Shown piece by piece: positions 1-8,739 of a stretch of DNA of 64,000 nt. The notes below the pieces were generated by a model that saw only the letters and a list, made by a program, of their open reading frames with translations, ran no database searches and was not told the origin of the DNA. Numbering within the stretch: position 1 is the first letter of the stretch; each line of letters opens with the position of its first letter. The DNA is from Clostridium manihotivorum. GTDB lineage: Bacteria > Bacillota > Clostridia > Clostridiales > Clostridiaceae. The translations under genes and the position numbers were made by a program. The DNA lies in contig NZ_CP025746.1 in NCBI RefSeq assembly GCF_004015185.1, positions 496,001 through 560,000 on the forward strand, given 5' to 3'.

Positions 1-492
1 AGCAGAAAAATTCATAAGCTAAGTGATGAAGCTTTACAAGAAAAAGCACTATTTATCAGTAGTTTCTTAGCTAATGAAGACTCTGGTCACTCTATAAAGC
101 AAGTAGAAGAGCTACTACAAGAGGTTATGGACGAGTATGCTGGCGGTATATCCAAGTCTTACATATACAATGAAAAAGGTTTGGAAACCGCTGAAAAGAA
201 GCTTGAAGAGTTATTTATATTGGCAAAGAAGCTTAGGGCAGAGGATCTCCATGAACTTATGTTTATCTTTGAAGTGATAGACAGGCTTTATGTATCAAAG
301 GTTTTAATCAGTCATCTTAGAGCAAGAAAAGAAACTAGATGGAGATGTTATCAAGAAAATGAGGATTATCCAAACAGAGATGACAATAACTGGATGAGGT
401 ATGTGAACTCAATATATAAGGATGGAAAAGTTGATATTGTATATAGAGATTTAGTTAGAAGGGATGAGACCTATGAGCATACGAATAGATAA
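1..492 (+). CDS. aprA: APS reductase-like flavoprotein alpha subunit, C-terminal end (partial)
   Basis: The frame is open from the first base of the window to a TAA at 490-492, so this is the 3' end of a longer gene. The visible 163 residues are mostly helical and contain the ETRWRCYQENEDYP segment, which resembles the C-terminal helical domain of fumarate reductase/APS reductase alpha subunits. The family binds FAD and reduces adenylylsulfate to sulfite and AMP in the cytoplasm. The next gene starts inside this one and encodes a two-cluster ferredoxin subunit like AprB; cysD and cysN follow. The assignment rests on that neighbourhood plus the C-terminal motif, because the FAD-binding part lies outside the window. 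Confidence 0.75.
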   Translation, partial: SRKIHKLSDEALQEKALFISSFLANEDSGHSIKQVEELLQEVMDEYAGGISKSYIYNEKGLETAEKKLEELFILAKKLRAEDLHELMFIFEVIDRLYVSKVLISHLRARKETRWRCYQENEDYPNRDDNNWMRYVNSIYKDGKVDIVYRDLVRRDETYEHTNR

Positions 493-787
493 AGATAAGT
501 GTATAAGCTGTGGCAAATGCATAAAGGTTTGTCCTGGAAGCTTACTTTATAAAAATGAGGATAATAAGGCCTATATAAAGTATGAAGATTCTTGTTGGGG
601 CTGCACCGCTTGTCTTAAAGAGTGTGGAAGTTCTGCTATCACTTATTTCCTGGGAAATGATATTGGTGGTGCAGGAGGTGCTATGAAGGTGAAAAGAGAA
701 GGACAGTACTGGCAATGGGAGATAAAATCTACAGATAACAAAACTCACACTGTAAAGATAAATACCAAGGAATCAAATAAGTACTAG
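473..787 (+). CDS. aprB: APS reductase beta-like 4Fe-4S ferredoxin subunit
   Basis: A 104-residue protein with two 4Fe-4S cluster motifs: Cys10, 13, 16 and 20, then Cys41, 44, 47 and 51 with a tryptophan after Cys41, a pattern seen in AprB-type ferredoxins. It probably passes electrons to the flavoprotein encoded just upstream. I chose the ATG at 473 over the one at 464 because AGAAGG at 457-462 is well spaced only for 473. The gene overlaps the end of aprA by 20 bases, which suggests translational coupling. The last 35 residues are charged and contain no further cysteines. Confidence 0.8.
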   Translation: MSIRIDKDKCISCGKCIKVCPGSLLYKNEDNKAYIKYEDSCWGCTACLKECGSSAITYFLGNDIGGAGGAMKVKREGQYWQWEIKSTDNKTHTVKINTKESNKY

Positions 788-986
788 CAGTTTATTATGG
801 ACTTTAATACGTCTTTTAATAAACTAGAGGTGGCTACTATAATCTTTAGTAGTTTTAGCTGGATACCTATAAAAAGATTATAAGTATTTTTTAGCCTTAA
901 CATTTTAGTACAGTTTACAAAGCTAAGGTAAATAATATAAGGCATTTATAGATTATAAAAGCATTATTAATTAGGGGGTTATTTCA

Positions 987-1868
987 TTGAATCATTTAGA
1001 CAAGTTAGAAAATAAAAGTATTCACATTTTAAGAGAAGCCTATAGTGAATTTAAGAATCTAGGAATGTTATGGTCCATAGGAAAGGACAGTACAGTACTT
1101 CTTTGGCTAGCTAGAAAAGCCTTTTTTGGACATGTGCCTATTCCTCTTATACATGTAGATACTCACTATAAGATACCTGAAATGATACAGTATAGAGACA
1201 GAGTGGCTTTAGAATGGAAGCTTGATATGATTTATGGGGAAAACAGAGAAGCTCTAGACAATAATGAAACTTTTCCAGATGGTAAGGTTACTAGACTAGA
1301 GTGTTGCAAGCGACTAAAGACTGAAGCCTTAACAAACACTCTTAATGGAAGCTGGCCAAGATATAGATTAAATCATGACCTTGGCAGGTATGAAATAGAT
1401 AAAAATACAGAACCTTTTACAGGCATTATCGTTGGGGTAAGAGCAGATGAAGAAGGAAGCAGATCAAAGGAAAGATACTTTTCTCCAAGAGATAAGAATA
1501 ATGACTGGGATGTAGCTGAGCAGCCACCAGAGTTTTGGAACCAATATAAGACTGATTTTGCACCGGGAACTCATGTAAGGATACATCCACTGTTAGATTG
1601 GACTGAGCTTGATATATGGGAGTATATAAAGAGAGAAAATATAGAGATGGTTTCACTGTATTTTGATCAAGGGGAAGGAAAAAGATATAGATCCTTAGGC
1701 TGCTACCCATGTACTACTCCTGTAGAGTCTACAGCTAAAAATGTTGATGAAATAATAGAAGAGCTTAAAACTGGTAAGTTTGCAAACATAGCTGAGAGAT
1801 CAGGAAGAGCACAGGATAAAGAAGATGGCGGCGGTTTAGAAGAACTAAGAAAAAATGGCTATATGTAA
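987..1868 (+). CDS. cysD: sulfate adenylyltransferase subunit 2
   Basis: 293 residues of the PAPS reductase/ATP sulfurylase fold. The PP-loop reads SIGKDST near residues 30-36. The cysteine-bearing SLGCYPCT segment lies near residue 235, and the tail with [13 protein letters not shown] is typical of CysD. With CysN it makes APS from ATP and sulfate, so together with the upstream AprAB-like reductase it forms a short assimilatory route from sulfate to sulfite. It starts at TTG 987 behind AGGGGG at 973-978. A 199-bp gap separates it from aprB and contains a hairpin (arms at about 790-798 and 818-826) without a U-run. Confidence 0.92.
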   Translation: MNHLDKLENKSIHILREAYSEFKNLGMLWSIGKDSTVLLWLARKAFFGHVPIPLIHVDTHYKIPEMIQYRDRVALEWKLDMIYGENREALDNNETFPDGKVTRLECCKRLKTEALTNTLNGSWPRYRLNHDLGRYEIDKNTEPFTGIIVGVRADEEGSRSKERYFSPRDKNNDWDVAEQPPEFWNQYKTDFAPGTHVRIHPLLDWTELDIWEYIKRENIEMVSLYFDQGEGKRYRSLGCYPCTTPVESTAKNVDEIIEELKTGKFANIAERSGRAQDKEDGGGLEELRKNGYM

Positions 1869-1884
1869 GGATGGGGGCTATAAG

Positions 1885-3684
1885 ATGAGTTTTGTCAGAG
1901 AAGATATGAATATAGTAATCGTGGGGCACGTAGATCATGGAAAGAGTACGATAATAGGAAGACTTTTAGCAGATACAAATTCACTTCCTGAAGGAAAGCT
2001 TGAGCAAGTAAAAGAAAGATGCAGAAGAAATTCAAAGCCTTTTGAATATGCCTTTTTGCTAGATGCTCTTAAGGATGAGCAGGAACAAGGTATAACCATA
2101 GATGCAGCAAGATGCTTTTTCAAAACAGATAGGAGAGACTACATCATAATAGATGCTCCAGGACACATAGAATTCCTAAAAAATATGGTTACTGGTGCTT
2201 CTAGAGCAGAGGTTGCCCTTCTAGTAATAGACGCTAACGAAGGGATTCAAGAGAACTCTAGAAGACATGGATACCTTTTATCTATGCTAGGAATAAAAAA
2301 TGTAGTGGTGCTTATCAATAAGATGGATCTTGTGGATTACAGTGAAGAAGTGTTCAATAAAATAGTTAAAGAGTATACTGAATTCTTAAATAAGATAGAT
2401 GTAGAGCCAAATCAATATATACCTGTAAGTGGATTTTTCGGCGAAAACATAGTTGCTTCTTCTGAAAAAACTCCTTGGTACAGTGGTAGCTCCGTTTTAG
2501 AAGTGCTAGATGGATTTGACAAGGAAAAGCTTCCAGATGACAAGCCCTTTAGAATGCCAGTTCAAGCTGTTTATAAGTTTACAGGTGATGGAGATAACAG
2601 AAGAATAGTTGCTGGAACCATTGAAACTGGACGCATTAAGGTTGGAGATGAGGTTGTATTCTACCCTTCAGGTAAGAGGAATAAGATAAATTCTATTGAA
2701 CTATTTAATGCTGAAATCCCTGAAAGTGCTGGAGCAGGTTCTGCTATTGGTTTTACCTTTGATGAGCAGATCTATGTTAAAAGGGGAGAGGTTGTTACTA
2801 TTGCAGGACAGCCTAAGCCTAAGGTAGGAAATAGGATAAAGGTAAATTTATTCTGGCTAGGAAGACAATCTATGGTTAAGGGAAAAGAATACTTACTTAA
2901 GGTTGGAACAGCAAAGGTACCTGTAAGAATAGAAGAAATCACTAAGGTTATAGATGCATCAAATCTTCAAAATGCAGTGAAGGAATCCATTGATAGACAT
3001 GATGTGGCGGAATGTATATTAATAGCTCAAAAGCCTATAGCTTATGATCTGGCTCAGGATATAGCTCAAACCAGCAGATTTGTAATTGTAGACAACTATG
3101 AAATAGCTGGAGGAGGTATAATCTTAAAGGATCTTGAGGATGATAGTGCATGGTTAAGAGATAAGGTTATCCTTAGAAACAACAAGTGGGAAAATAGCAA
3201 CATCTCAAGAGAAGAAAGAGCAGAAAAGTATGGCCAAAAGCAGGCTCTAATATGTATAACAGGTCAAAAGGATGTGGGAAAGAAGTCCATAGCTAAGGAG
3301 CTTGAAAGAAAACTCTTCAATGATGGTAGAATTGTATACTTCTTAGGCATAAGCAATGTGCTATATGGTGTAGATGCAGATATTAAGCATACTGACAACG
3401 ATAGCAGAGAAGAGCACCTAAGAAGACTATCAGAGGTATCAAACATTCTAGTTGACTCAGGAGCTATACCTATTGTTACTGCAGTAGAGTTAAGCAAAGG
3501 TGATGTTGAGATAATTGAGACAGCAGTTGATTCTGATAGGATAATAAAGGTTTGGGTAGGAGAAGAAGTTACTACCGATATAGAATACGATCTTCACATA
3601 CCAAACTATGATTCCCTAGAGGCTGCAGTGAGTAAAGTAAAAACACTTTTACAAGATAGGGGTATAATATTTAAGCCTTTTTAG
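1885..3684 (+). CDS. cysN: sulfate adenylyltransferase subunit 1 fused to a degenerate APS-kinase-like domain
   Basis: 599 residues. The N-terminal EF-Tu-like GTPase domain has the P-loop GHVDHGKST (residues 14-22), DAPGH and NKMD motifs, followed by two beta-barrel domains. From about residue 445 a CysC-like domain follows, but its P-loop reads GQKDVGKKS, with Lys where the Mg-binding Ser/Thr is expected, and the usual LDGDN motif is replaced by LGISN. The kinase activity is therefore probably lost. That is consistent with a pathway that reduces APS directly through AprAB and needs no PAPS. The start at ATG 1885 is chosen for ATGGGGG at 1871-1877. Confidence 0.9.
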   Translation: MSFVREDMNIVIVGHVDHGKSTIIGRLLADTNSLPEGKLEQVKERCRRNSKPFEYAFLLDALKDEQEQGITIDAARCFFKTDRRDYIIIDAPGHIEFLKNMVTGASRAEVALLVIDANEGIQENSRRHGYLLSMLGIKNVVVLINKMDLVDYSEEVFNKIVKEYTEFLNKIDVEPNQYIPVSGFFGENIVASSEKTPWYSGSSVLEVLDGFDKEKLPDDKPFRMPVQAVYKFTGDGDNRRIVAGTIETGRIKVGDEVVFYPSGKRNKINSIELFNAEIPESAGAGSAIGFTFDEQIYVKRGEVVTIAGQPKPKVGNRIKVNLFWLGRQSMVKGKEYLLKVGTAKVPVRIEEITKVIDASNLQNAVKESIDRHDVAECILIAQKPIAYDLAQDIAQTSRFVIVDNYEIAGGGIILKDLEDDSAWLRDKVILRNNKWENSNISREERAEKYGQKQALICITGQKDVGKKSIAKELERKLFNDGRIVYFLGISNVLYGVDADIKHTDNDSREEHLRRLSEVSNILVDSGAIPIVTAVELSKGDVEIIETAVDSDRIIKVWVGEEVTTDIEYDLHIPNYDSLEAAVSKVKTLLQDRGIIFKPF

Positions 3685-3760
3685 AAAAACAGAAATAAGT
3701 TTTGCGCGTTTTATATGCAATATTGTTGATAGTTTATGCATGAAATTATGAATTTTAGTT

Positions 3761-3794
3761 AAAAGAGAGTGATTAACAGTCATTCTCTTTTTTA
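3761..3794 (+). terminator. rho-independent terminator after cysN
   Basis: A 12-bp stem (AAAAGAGAGTGA with TCATTCTCTTTT, one G-U pair) around a 7-base loop, ending in a T-run. It closes the sulfate operon. The rest of the 431-bp gap (3685-4115) holds the permease promoter and otherwise no recognisable feature. Confidence 0.85.
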
Positions 3795-3988
3795 TTATGT
3801 ATTATCTAGGTGAATTTCTTAATAATAAAGGGTTTACAGTAAATAATATACACAAAAATAAATTTTTTATAATAGATGAAAAATAGAGATTATTGTAGAA
3901 TCTCTTATTATAGGTTAGTAAAATGATATTAAATACATAGAAGTACGTAATTTAGTCTAAAAATGAGCAAAATATACATGATATTCAT

Positions 3989-4017
3989 TTGTATAATTAT
4001 TGTATAGTACTTATAAT
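3989..4017 (+). promoter_or_regulatory. sigma-A-type promoter for the permease gene
   Basis: TTGTAT, 17 bp, TATAAT. Three GTAC-containing blocks around and just downstream of the -10 box (the last two being AGGTACT repeats 10 bp apart near 4023 and 4033) may be an operator. Confidence 0.5.
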
Positions 4018-4115
4018 TTATGAGGTACTTTAAGGTACTAAAAAGATGAAGTATTTAAGCGTTAAATTAATATTTTTAATTAATTATGAATTAATTTTAA
4101 GTGGAGGAATGATTC

Positions 4116-5492
4116 TTGAACATATTTAGGAAGAAGACAGTCAGTGATTTTAATGAAGCGGCAGATCATAGTGGACTTAAAAGAAAACTTACAGCATTTG
4201 ATCTTGCAGCTTTAGGTATTGGTTCAGTAGTTGGTACTGGAATATTTGTAGCTACGGGACAAGGCGCTAATCATGCAGGACCTGCAGTTACTATATCCTA
4301 TATAATTGCAGCAATCGTTAGTGCTTTGTGTGCTCTTACTTATTCTGAATTATCATCAATGTTTCCTGTTTCAGGAAGTACCTATTCCTATTCTTATGTA
4401 GCTTTTGGAGAAATAATTGCTTGGATAATAGGATGGGATTTGATTTTAGAATATCTTGTATCTGCAGCAGCGGTTGCCTCAGGATGGTCTGGAACTTTAG
4501 TTGGTATATTAAAAGATTATGGGCTAGCAATACCTTCGGCTTTGACCACAGCACCAATAAACGGTGGTATAGTTGACCTTCCAGCAGTTGTTATAACTCT
4601 TATAGTAACATGGATATTATTCATAGGGGTATCTGAAAGTGCTAAGATCAACAATATAATAGTAGGTATTAAGATATTCGTAATACTTGTATTCATAGTA
4701 TTAGGAATGACTCATATAAATGTAGCTAATTATCATCCTTTTGCGCCTTATGGTACAACGGGAATAATGACAGGAGCTTCAATAATCTTCTTTGCCTTCA
4801 TTGGATTTGACGCAGTTTCTACTGCTTCAGAAGAGACAAAGAATCCAAAGAGAGATGTACCTATGGGACTTGCTATGTGCTTAATAGCAGTAATAATTCT
4901 ATACATAGCGGTTTCTTTAATATTAACGGGAATAGTACCGTTCAACACTATAGATATAAATAATGCACTACCAGGAGCACTATCAAGGATAGGAATAACT
5001 TGGGGATCTGCTTTGGTTGGTGTGGGAGCTGTTATTGGAATGATCTCAACTTTACTAGTTACTTTGTATGGACAGGTAAGAATATTCATGGTTATGTCTA
5101 GAGATGGATTATTTCCAAAGAGGTTTGCTAAGGTAAATAAGAGATTTGGAACTCCAGGAATATGTACCGTAATAACAGGAGTAATAACAGCAATTATGGC
5201 AGGCTTCTTACCTTTAGGAGTTATAATGGAGCTTTGCAACATAGGAACTCTATTTGCTTTTGTTATAGTATCTATAGGAGTAATTGTTCTAAGAAAAACT
5301 ATGCCAGACCTTGAAAGAAAGTTTAGATGTCCAGGAGTGCCTTTCACACCAATATTGACAGTGCTATTCTGTATATATCTTATGGCTTTCTTACCTGGTA
5401 CAACCTGGGTTAGGTTCGTTGTATGGCTTGTATTAGGATTGATCATATACTTCCTATATGGATATAAAAATAGTAAATTGAATAAAAGTTAA
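4116..5492 (+). CDS. APC-family amino acid permease (cationic amino acid transporter type)
   Basis: 458 residues with about 12 hydrophobic segments. The N-terminal LGIGSVVGTGIFVATG block matches the unwound TM1 substrate-binding motif of APC transporters, and AFIGFDAVSTASEE with the following NPKRDVP matches the TM6-loop signature of the YfnA/CAT group. It probably imports an amino acid by proton symport at the plasma membrane; the substrate cannot be read from the sequence. It starts at TTG 4116 behind GGAGGA at 4103-4108. The gene stands alone, with its own promoter upstream and a long terminator hairpin downstream. Confidence 0.88.
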   Translation: MNIFRKKTVSDFNEAADHSGLKRKLTAFDLAALGIGSVVGTGIFVATGQGANHAGPAVTISYIIAAIVSALCALTYSELSSMFPVSGSTYSYSYVAFGEIIAWIIGWDLILEYLVSAAAVASGWSGTLVGILKDYGLAIPSALTTAPINGGIVDLPAVVITLIVTWILFIGVSESAKINNIIVGIKIFVILVFIVLGMTHINVANYHPFAPYGTTGIMTGASIIFFAFIGFDAVSTASEETKNPKRDVPMGLAMCLIAVIILYIAVSLILTGIVPFNTIDINNALPGALSRIGITWGSALVGVGAVIGMISTLLVTLYGQVRIFMVMSRDGLFPKRFAKVNKRFGTPGICTVITGVITAIMAGFLPLGVIMELCNIGTLFAFVIVSIGVIVLRKTMPDLERKFRCPGVPFTPILTVLFCIYLMAFLPGTTWVRFVVWLVLGLIIYFLYGYKNSKLNKS

Positions 5493-5512
5493 CAAAATAT
5501 TTATATTTTAAG

Positions 5513-5606
5513 TGTGCCAATTCAGAGATTAATTATAAGCTTTAGAAGTTACTGTTAGTTGAAGTAGCTTCAAAGCTATATAAATCAATGATTTGGTGCA
5601 TTTTTT
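5513..5606 (+). terminator. long-hairpin terminator after the permease
   Basis: TGTGCCAA near the start pairs with TTGGTGCA at the end. Inner complementary blocks (GCTTT...AAAGC, GAAG...CTTC) extend the hairpin, which is followed by TTTTTT. Confidence 0.65.
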
Positions 5607-5738
5607 ATATACCTTGCATTGTAATAAATGTTACTATTTTGGCAAATAGTTTTGTTCTTATACATAAAAAGGATAAAATATCCTTATATTTTTACATTAT
5701 TTTAATACACTTATAGTTATGATATTAAATAGAAGAAA

Positions 5739-5767
5739 TTGCTAATTGCCTCAAAATGCAGTAAAAT
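5739..5767 (+). promoter_or_regulatory. candidate promoter for the secreted coiled-coil protein
   Basis: TTGCTA, 17 bp, TAAAAT, about 55 bp upstream of the start codon at 5823. Confidence 0.4.
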
Positions 5768-5822
5768 TAATGGGTATATACTAAATTCATAGAAAATAAT
5801 GTCATATTATAGGGGGAGAAAA

Positions 5823-6284
5823 ATGAAAAAATTAATTGCTTTTGTATTCACATTTTTATTATTTTCTTTTGGAGCAAGTCATCATGCTTTTGCAGCAACA
5901 AATGACAGTAAGGACGATGTTCTTACTAAAATCCAACAAACTAATCAACAAATTCAAGTTTTAATAGATAATGCTAAGGTTAAGGGTTCAGAAATCAATG
6001 CTAAACTCGATAAACAAATTATAGACTTACAAAATCAAAAGGCTGCTTATGCAGGCCAAGAAGATAAAATAGCTGAAATAGATAAAGAAATTGCAGAATT
6101 AAAGGATGAAGCTAGCAAGGATATAGACAAGCTTTGCTTAGATTTATATAATGAAACTGAAGATTTAGCTAACGCTATGGTAAAAGAAGCACAAGCTGCT
6201 GGAATCCAAGTGGAAAAGCAATATTTTGATCAGAATATTGGTGGAAAGATTATTGCGATAGATCCGATACAGGTAGTTGCTTAG
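5823..6284 (+). CDS. secreted coiled-coil protein of unknown function
   Basis: 153 residues. A clear signal peptide (MKK, hydrophobic core, cut near ASHHAFA-A, about residue 24) is followed by a highly charged, Gln/Lys/Glu-rich stretch (residues 30-115) with heptad character, predicted as a coiled coil, and a short non-helical tail. There is no cell-wall sorting signal or transmembrane anchor, so it is probably released or attached non-covalently. I do not recognise a family. It starts at ATG 5823, with AGGGGGAG ending 6 bases upstream. Confidence 0.75.
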   Translation: MKKLIAFVFTFLLFSFGASHHAFAATNDSKDDVLTKIQQTNQQIQVLIDNAKVKGSEINAKLDKQIIDLQNQKAAYAGQEDKIAEIDKEIAELKDEASKDIDKLCLDLYNETEDLANAMVKEAQAAGIQVEKQYFDQNIGGKIIAIDPIQVVA

Positions 6285-6358
6285 TATAGGAGTATAACTT
6301 TCTTGCTATGTGTTATCTATCTACATAATATTATTTGTTGCTAAAGTGGGGAGGAATT

Positions 6359-7264
6359 ATGTCTGGGGTGTTTTTTAATTATAAAGGAAGTTATATAGAA
6401 AAAGTTTTAAGCAAAAAAAATGAGCTTTCTCTACTTGCTAATAGTGGACAAACTGAAGTTATGATTCAAAGAATAGATAAGGATACATTATTCTTTATTT
6501 ATCCTGGAGATAATTCTGACTTAATGGAACTTTTTTATATATTAGAGGGGAAGATAGCATTAGATTTTAATAACGAAACAATACGACTATCACAAGGTGA
6601 TTATATAGTTTCTAAGGATTTAAAAGATAAGACATTTTTTAAAACTGAGACAGATGTTTCCTTATTATATGTTAGTAATCAACCTGTATTTCATCTTATG
6701 AGTAATAAAATGAAAAAGCTTTCTGAAATGAGAAGACTAGTTGAAGAAAAAGATATGTATACTCATGATCATGGTGAGAGAGTTAAAGAATACTCGGCTA
6801 AAATGGGAGAAAAATTACATTTATCTAATAATAGAATAACAGTGTTAACCTTTGCGGCAGCTTTTCATGACTTAGGAAAAATAAACGTTCCAGACGAAGT
6901 CCTCAAAAAACCAGGTAGGCTTACTAAAGAAGAGTTCGAATACATAAAAAAGCATCCTAAGGATGGAGAAGATATAGTAAAGGGGACTTTCATACAAGAA
7001 GCTGCTAAAGCTATTGGACAACACCATGAGAGACTAGATGGTAGCGGATATCCTCTTGGCTTAAAAGGTGACGAGATTTGTATTGAAGCTAAAATAGTAG
7101 GGGTTGCAGATTCCTACGATGCTATGACTTCTGATAGACCTTATAAAAAAGGGATGAGTCCAAAGGATGCCATAGAAGAACTCAAAAGCTTAACTGGGAA
7201 ACACTACGACGAGTTGATTGTAGAAAAATTAGAAGAGGTACTTAAAGAAGAAGGATTAATTTAA
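6359..7264 (+). CDS. cupin-like sensor fused to an HD-GYP cyclic-di-GMP phosphodiesterase
   Basis: 301 residues. Residues 1-115 look like a small beta-barrel (cupin) domain with the pattern FYILEGKIALDFNNETIRLSQGD cut short here. Residues 130-300 are an HD-GYP domain with HDHGERV, FHDLGKINVPDEVL, HHERLDGSGYP and DSYDAMTSDRPY. The family hydrolyses cyclic-di-GMP, and the HHE and GYP residues are intact, so activity is expected. The cupin part may sense a small ligand. I prefer ATG 6359 because GGGGAGG lies immediately upstream. A terminator at 7304-7352 follows. Confidence 0.88.
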   Translation: MSGVFFNYKGSYIEKVLSKKNELSLLANSGQTEVMIQRIDKDTLFFIYPGDNSDLMELFYILEGKIALDFNNETIRLSQGDYIVSKDLKDKTFFKTETDVSLLYVSNQPVFHLMSNKMKKLSEMRRLVEEKDMYTHDHGERVKEYSAKMGEKLHLSNNRITVLTFAAAFHDLGKINVPDEVLKKPGRLTKEEFEYIKKHPKDGEDIVKGTFIQEAAKAIGQHHERLDGSGYPLGLKGDEICIEAKIVGVADSYDAMTSDRPYKKGMSPKDAIEELKSLTGKHYDELIVEKLEEVLKEEGLI

Positions 7265-7303
7265 AAAGATATAAAGATTTAGTATATACTATATTTAAAA
7301 AAG

Positions 7304-7352
7304 ATAAGGGTGACCACTGAACTAGGAATTTAGTTTGGAGGTCACCTTTTTC
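7304..7352 (+). terminator. terminator after the HD-GYP gene (repeat copy 1)
   Basis: GGTGACC pairs with GGTCACC around an inner AACT...AGTT step, ending in TTTTTC. The hairpin and about 80 bp downstream are repeated at 8277-8407. Confidence 0.8.
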
Positions 7353-7431
7353 ATTATTGTTGTATTTCTCATAATATGGCATTTACTATGTAACTTTAAT
7401 TTCAATAATATATAGTTCTAATAGATCGAAG
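7304..7431 (+). repeat. direct repeat, copy 1 (second copy 8277-8407)
   Basis: The terminator plus the sequence after it (CATTATTG, TATTTCTCATAATATGGCAT, TTTCAATAATATATA) recurs with few changes about 970 bp downstream. Together with the topB fragment it defines the duplicated unit. Confidence 0.85.
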
Positions 7432-7706
7432 ATATGCGTATTAGCTAGCGGAAAAACCATCAGTGGCTAGAGAGATTGTTAGAGTTTTGAAATGAGGAAA
7501 AAATGGTAATGGATTTATTAAAGGTGATAAATAAATAGCAACTTAGGAGTAGGGACATTTATTTATAAGCCTATGATGACAAACATAAAAGCTGTAAGCT
7601 AACATCTACCTAAGCTTCTAAATCACTTAAAGCTTGTAGTAATGCAACAAAGTGGTAAGCAGTTTAATGCAGTTAAAATACAACAGGATAATAAGATAAA
7701 ATGATG
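7432..7706 (+). pseudogene. decayed partial duplicate of the topB 5' end
   Basis: This stretch aligns base by base with codons 4 to about 96 of topB (8749-9030): identical blocks include AGCGGAAAAACCATCAGTGG and CTTAAAGCTTGTAGTAAT. It carries in-frame stops (TGC to TGA in the KCG codons, further TAA/TAG) and small deletions, so it is not translated. Upstream it is joined, at an ATAT microhomology, to the same sequence that follows the terminator at 8277-8407. It therefore looks like a tandem duplication whose first copy lost about 340 bp and then decayed. Confidence 0.85.
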
Positions 7707-7865
7707 TACATATTTGTATATAATAATTTAAATATATGGCAAACTTATATTGAAGTCTTGTGGGATATAATGTAATGTAAGTGGTATAATGGTTATCAAA
7801 AAGTCAGTGAGGAAAACTTATGTCTATTACATCAATAAACATATATATTTATAAGGAGTAACAAA

Positions 7866-8152
7866 ATGAGAGGCCTATAGTAATATCAAGTATTGCGATT
7901 TTAATGTTTATATTATCATATGTTATTTATAAGTATGAGAAGGTTGAGCTACTAGCTGGTATAGAGAAATCAAAAGTGAAGGATGTACCGGGCTTAGCAA
8001 AGTTTGCAGGAAAAGTTATAGCTCTTATGGCAACAGGAATTTTTATATTAGCTCTTGTTGGAAGTATCATACCACATGCAGGTATAGCATTTATAATATA
8101 TATTATTGCTTTATTGATTGTCTATATTTTTAGATTGGGAAAATACCTATAG
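7866..8152 (+). pseudogene. DUF3784-like small membrane protein, frameshifted
   Basis: A good ribosome site (AAGGAG near 7854) precedes ATG 7866, but the frame stops after four codons. Adding one base near 7875 would give a continuous MRGPIVISSIAIL start running into the open frame to 8152. The product would have a first TM segment, an ELLAGIEKSK loop like the YxLIAGYNT motif of DUF3784 proteins, and two further TM segments (about 95 residues). The gene is either frameshifted or carries a sequence error. A second short hydrophobic open stretch without a start codon follows (8165-8278, about 37 codons), possibly also a relic. Confidence 0.55.
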
Positions 8153-8276
8153 TTTAATAGTTAATTTACAAGTCTTAATAAAAAATTAAATTACTTTATT
8201 TGGCCTATATCCATAATTGGCATACTTGCTTCTGTAATTTTATATAATAACTTTATTATAGATGGAGTTGAAACAT

Positions 8277-8331
8277 AAGGGTGGCCCTCGAGCTAAAGAT
8301 TTAGTTCGGGGGTCACCTCTTTCATTATTGC
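8277..8331 (+). terminator. terminator (repeat copy 2)
   Basis: A long stem from GGTGGCCCTCGAGCTAAA with TTTAGTTCGGGGGTCACC (some G-U pairs), followed by TCTTTC. It is the counterpart of the hairpin at 7304-7352. Confidence 0.75.
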
Positions 8332-8470
8332 TGTATTTCTCATAATATGGCATTTACTATGGACTTTCAATTTCAATAATATATAATACTAATAGACTGA
8401 AGATATATTAAATTTAGTTTATAATAAATTTTAAAGAAATTGGCAGCACTTAATTTATTCTTTGTTAATG

Positions 8471-8682
8471 TACTGTGTTGAAATTAATTGGTCAGTCATC
8501 CGATGCTTAAATGAGCTTGCGCAAAGAATTAATATGATTTTGTCATATTCCATGGCTAAAACTGTAAACTCACTACGTTCGAACAGTACAGTTTCTTAAC
8601 GCCATTCCATCTGAAAAAATCATTTAATTCTAGTTGCTCGCTCATAGAGCATCTCCTTCATGACCACTTAATTTCAACAGTA
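8471..8682. repeat. MITE-like hairpin element with terminal inverted repeats
   Basis: Left end TGTTGAAATTAATTGGTCA (8476-8494) and right end TGACCACTTAATTTCAACA (8661-8679) match as inverted repeats in 18 of 19 positions. They are flanked by TACTG and CAGTA, consistent with a TA target. Subterminal GATGCT/AGCATC and TGAGC/GCTCA blocks continue the inversion, and an internal AAACTGT...ACAGTTT hairpin sits in the middle. No reading frame is present. Related fragments (CCGATGCTT(T)AATGAGCTTGCG and AAAGAATT) occur at 45866-45942, 49566-49650 and more weakly at 42510-42560. It lies directly upstream of topB. Confidence 0.7.
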
Positions 8683-8739
8683 TTATTAAACAGAGTCTTA
8701 ATTGGAAAAATGATCGCGTGAGAGGGGATTTAGAATAAA

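Noticed and set aside
4748-5446. Long minus-strand open frame opposite the permease gene
   Set aside because: It is the codon shadow of a well-supported plus-strand permease, has no ribosome site and no family resemblance.
8165-8278. Hydrophobic 37-codon open stretch after the DUF3784-like gene
   Set aside because: It has no start codon or ribosome site; probably a relic or chance.
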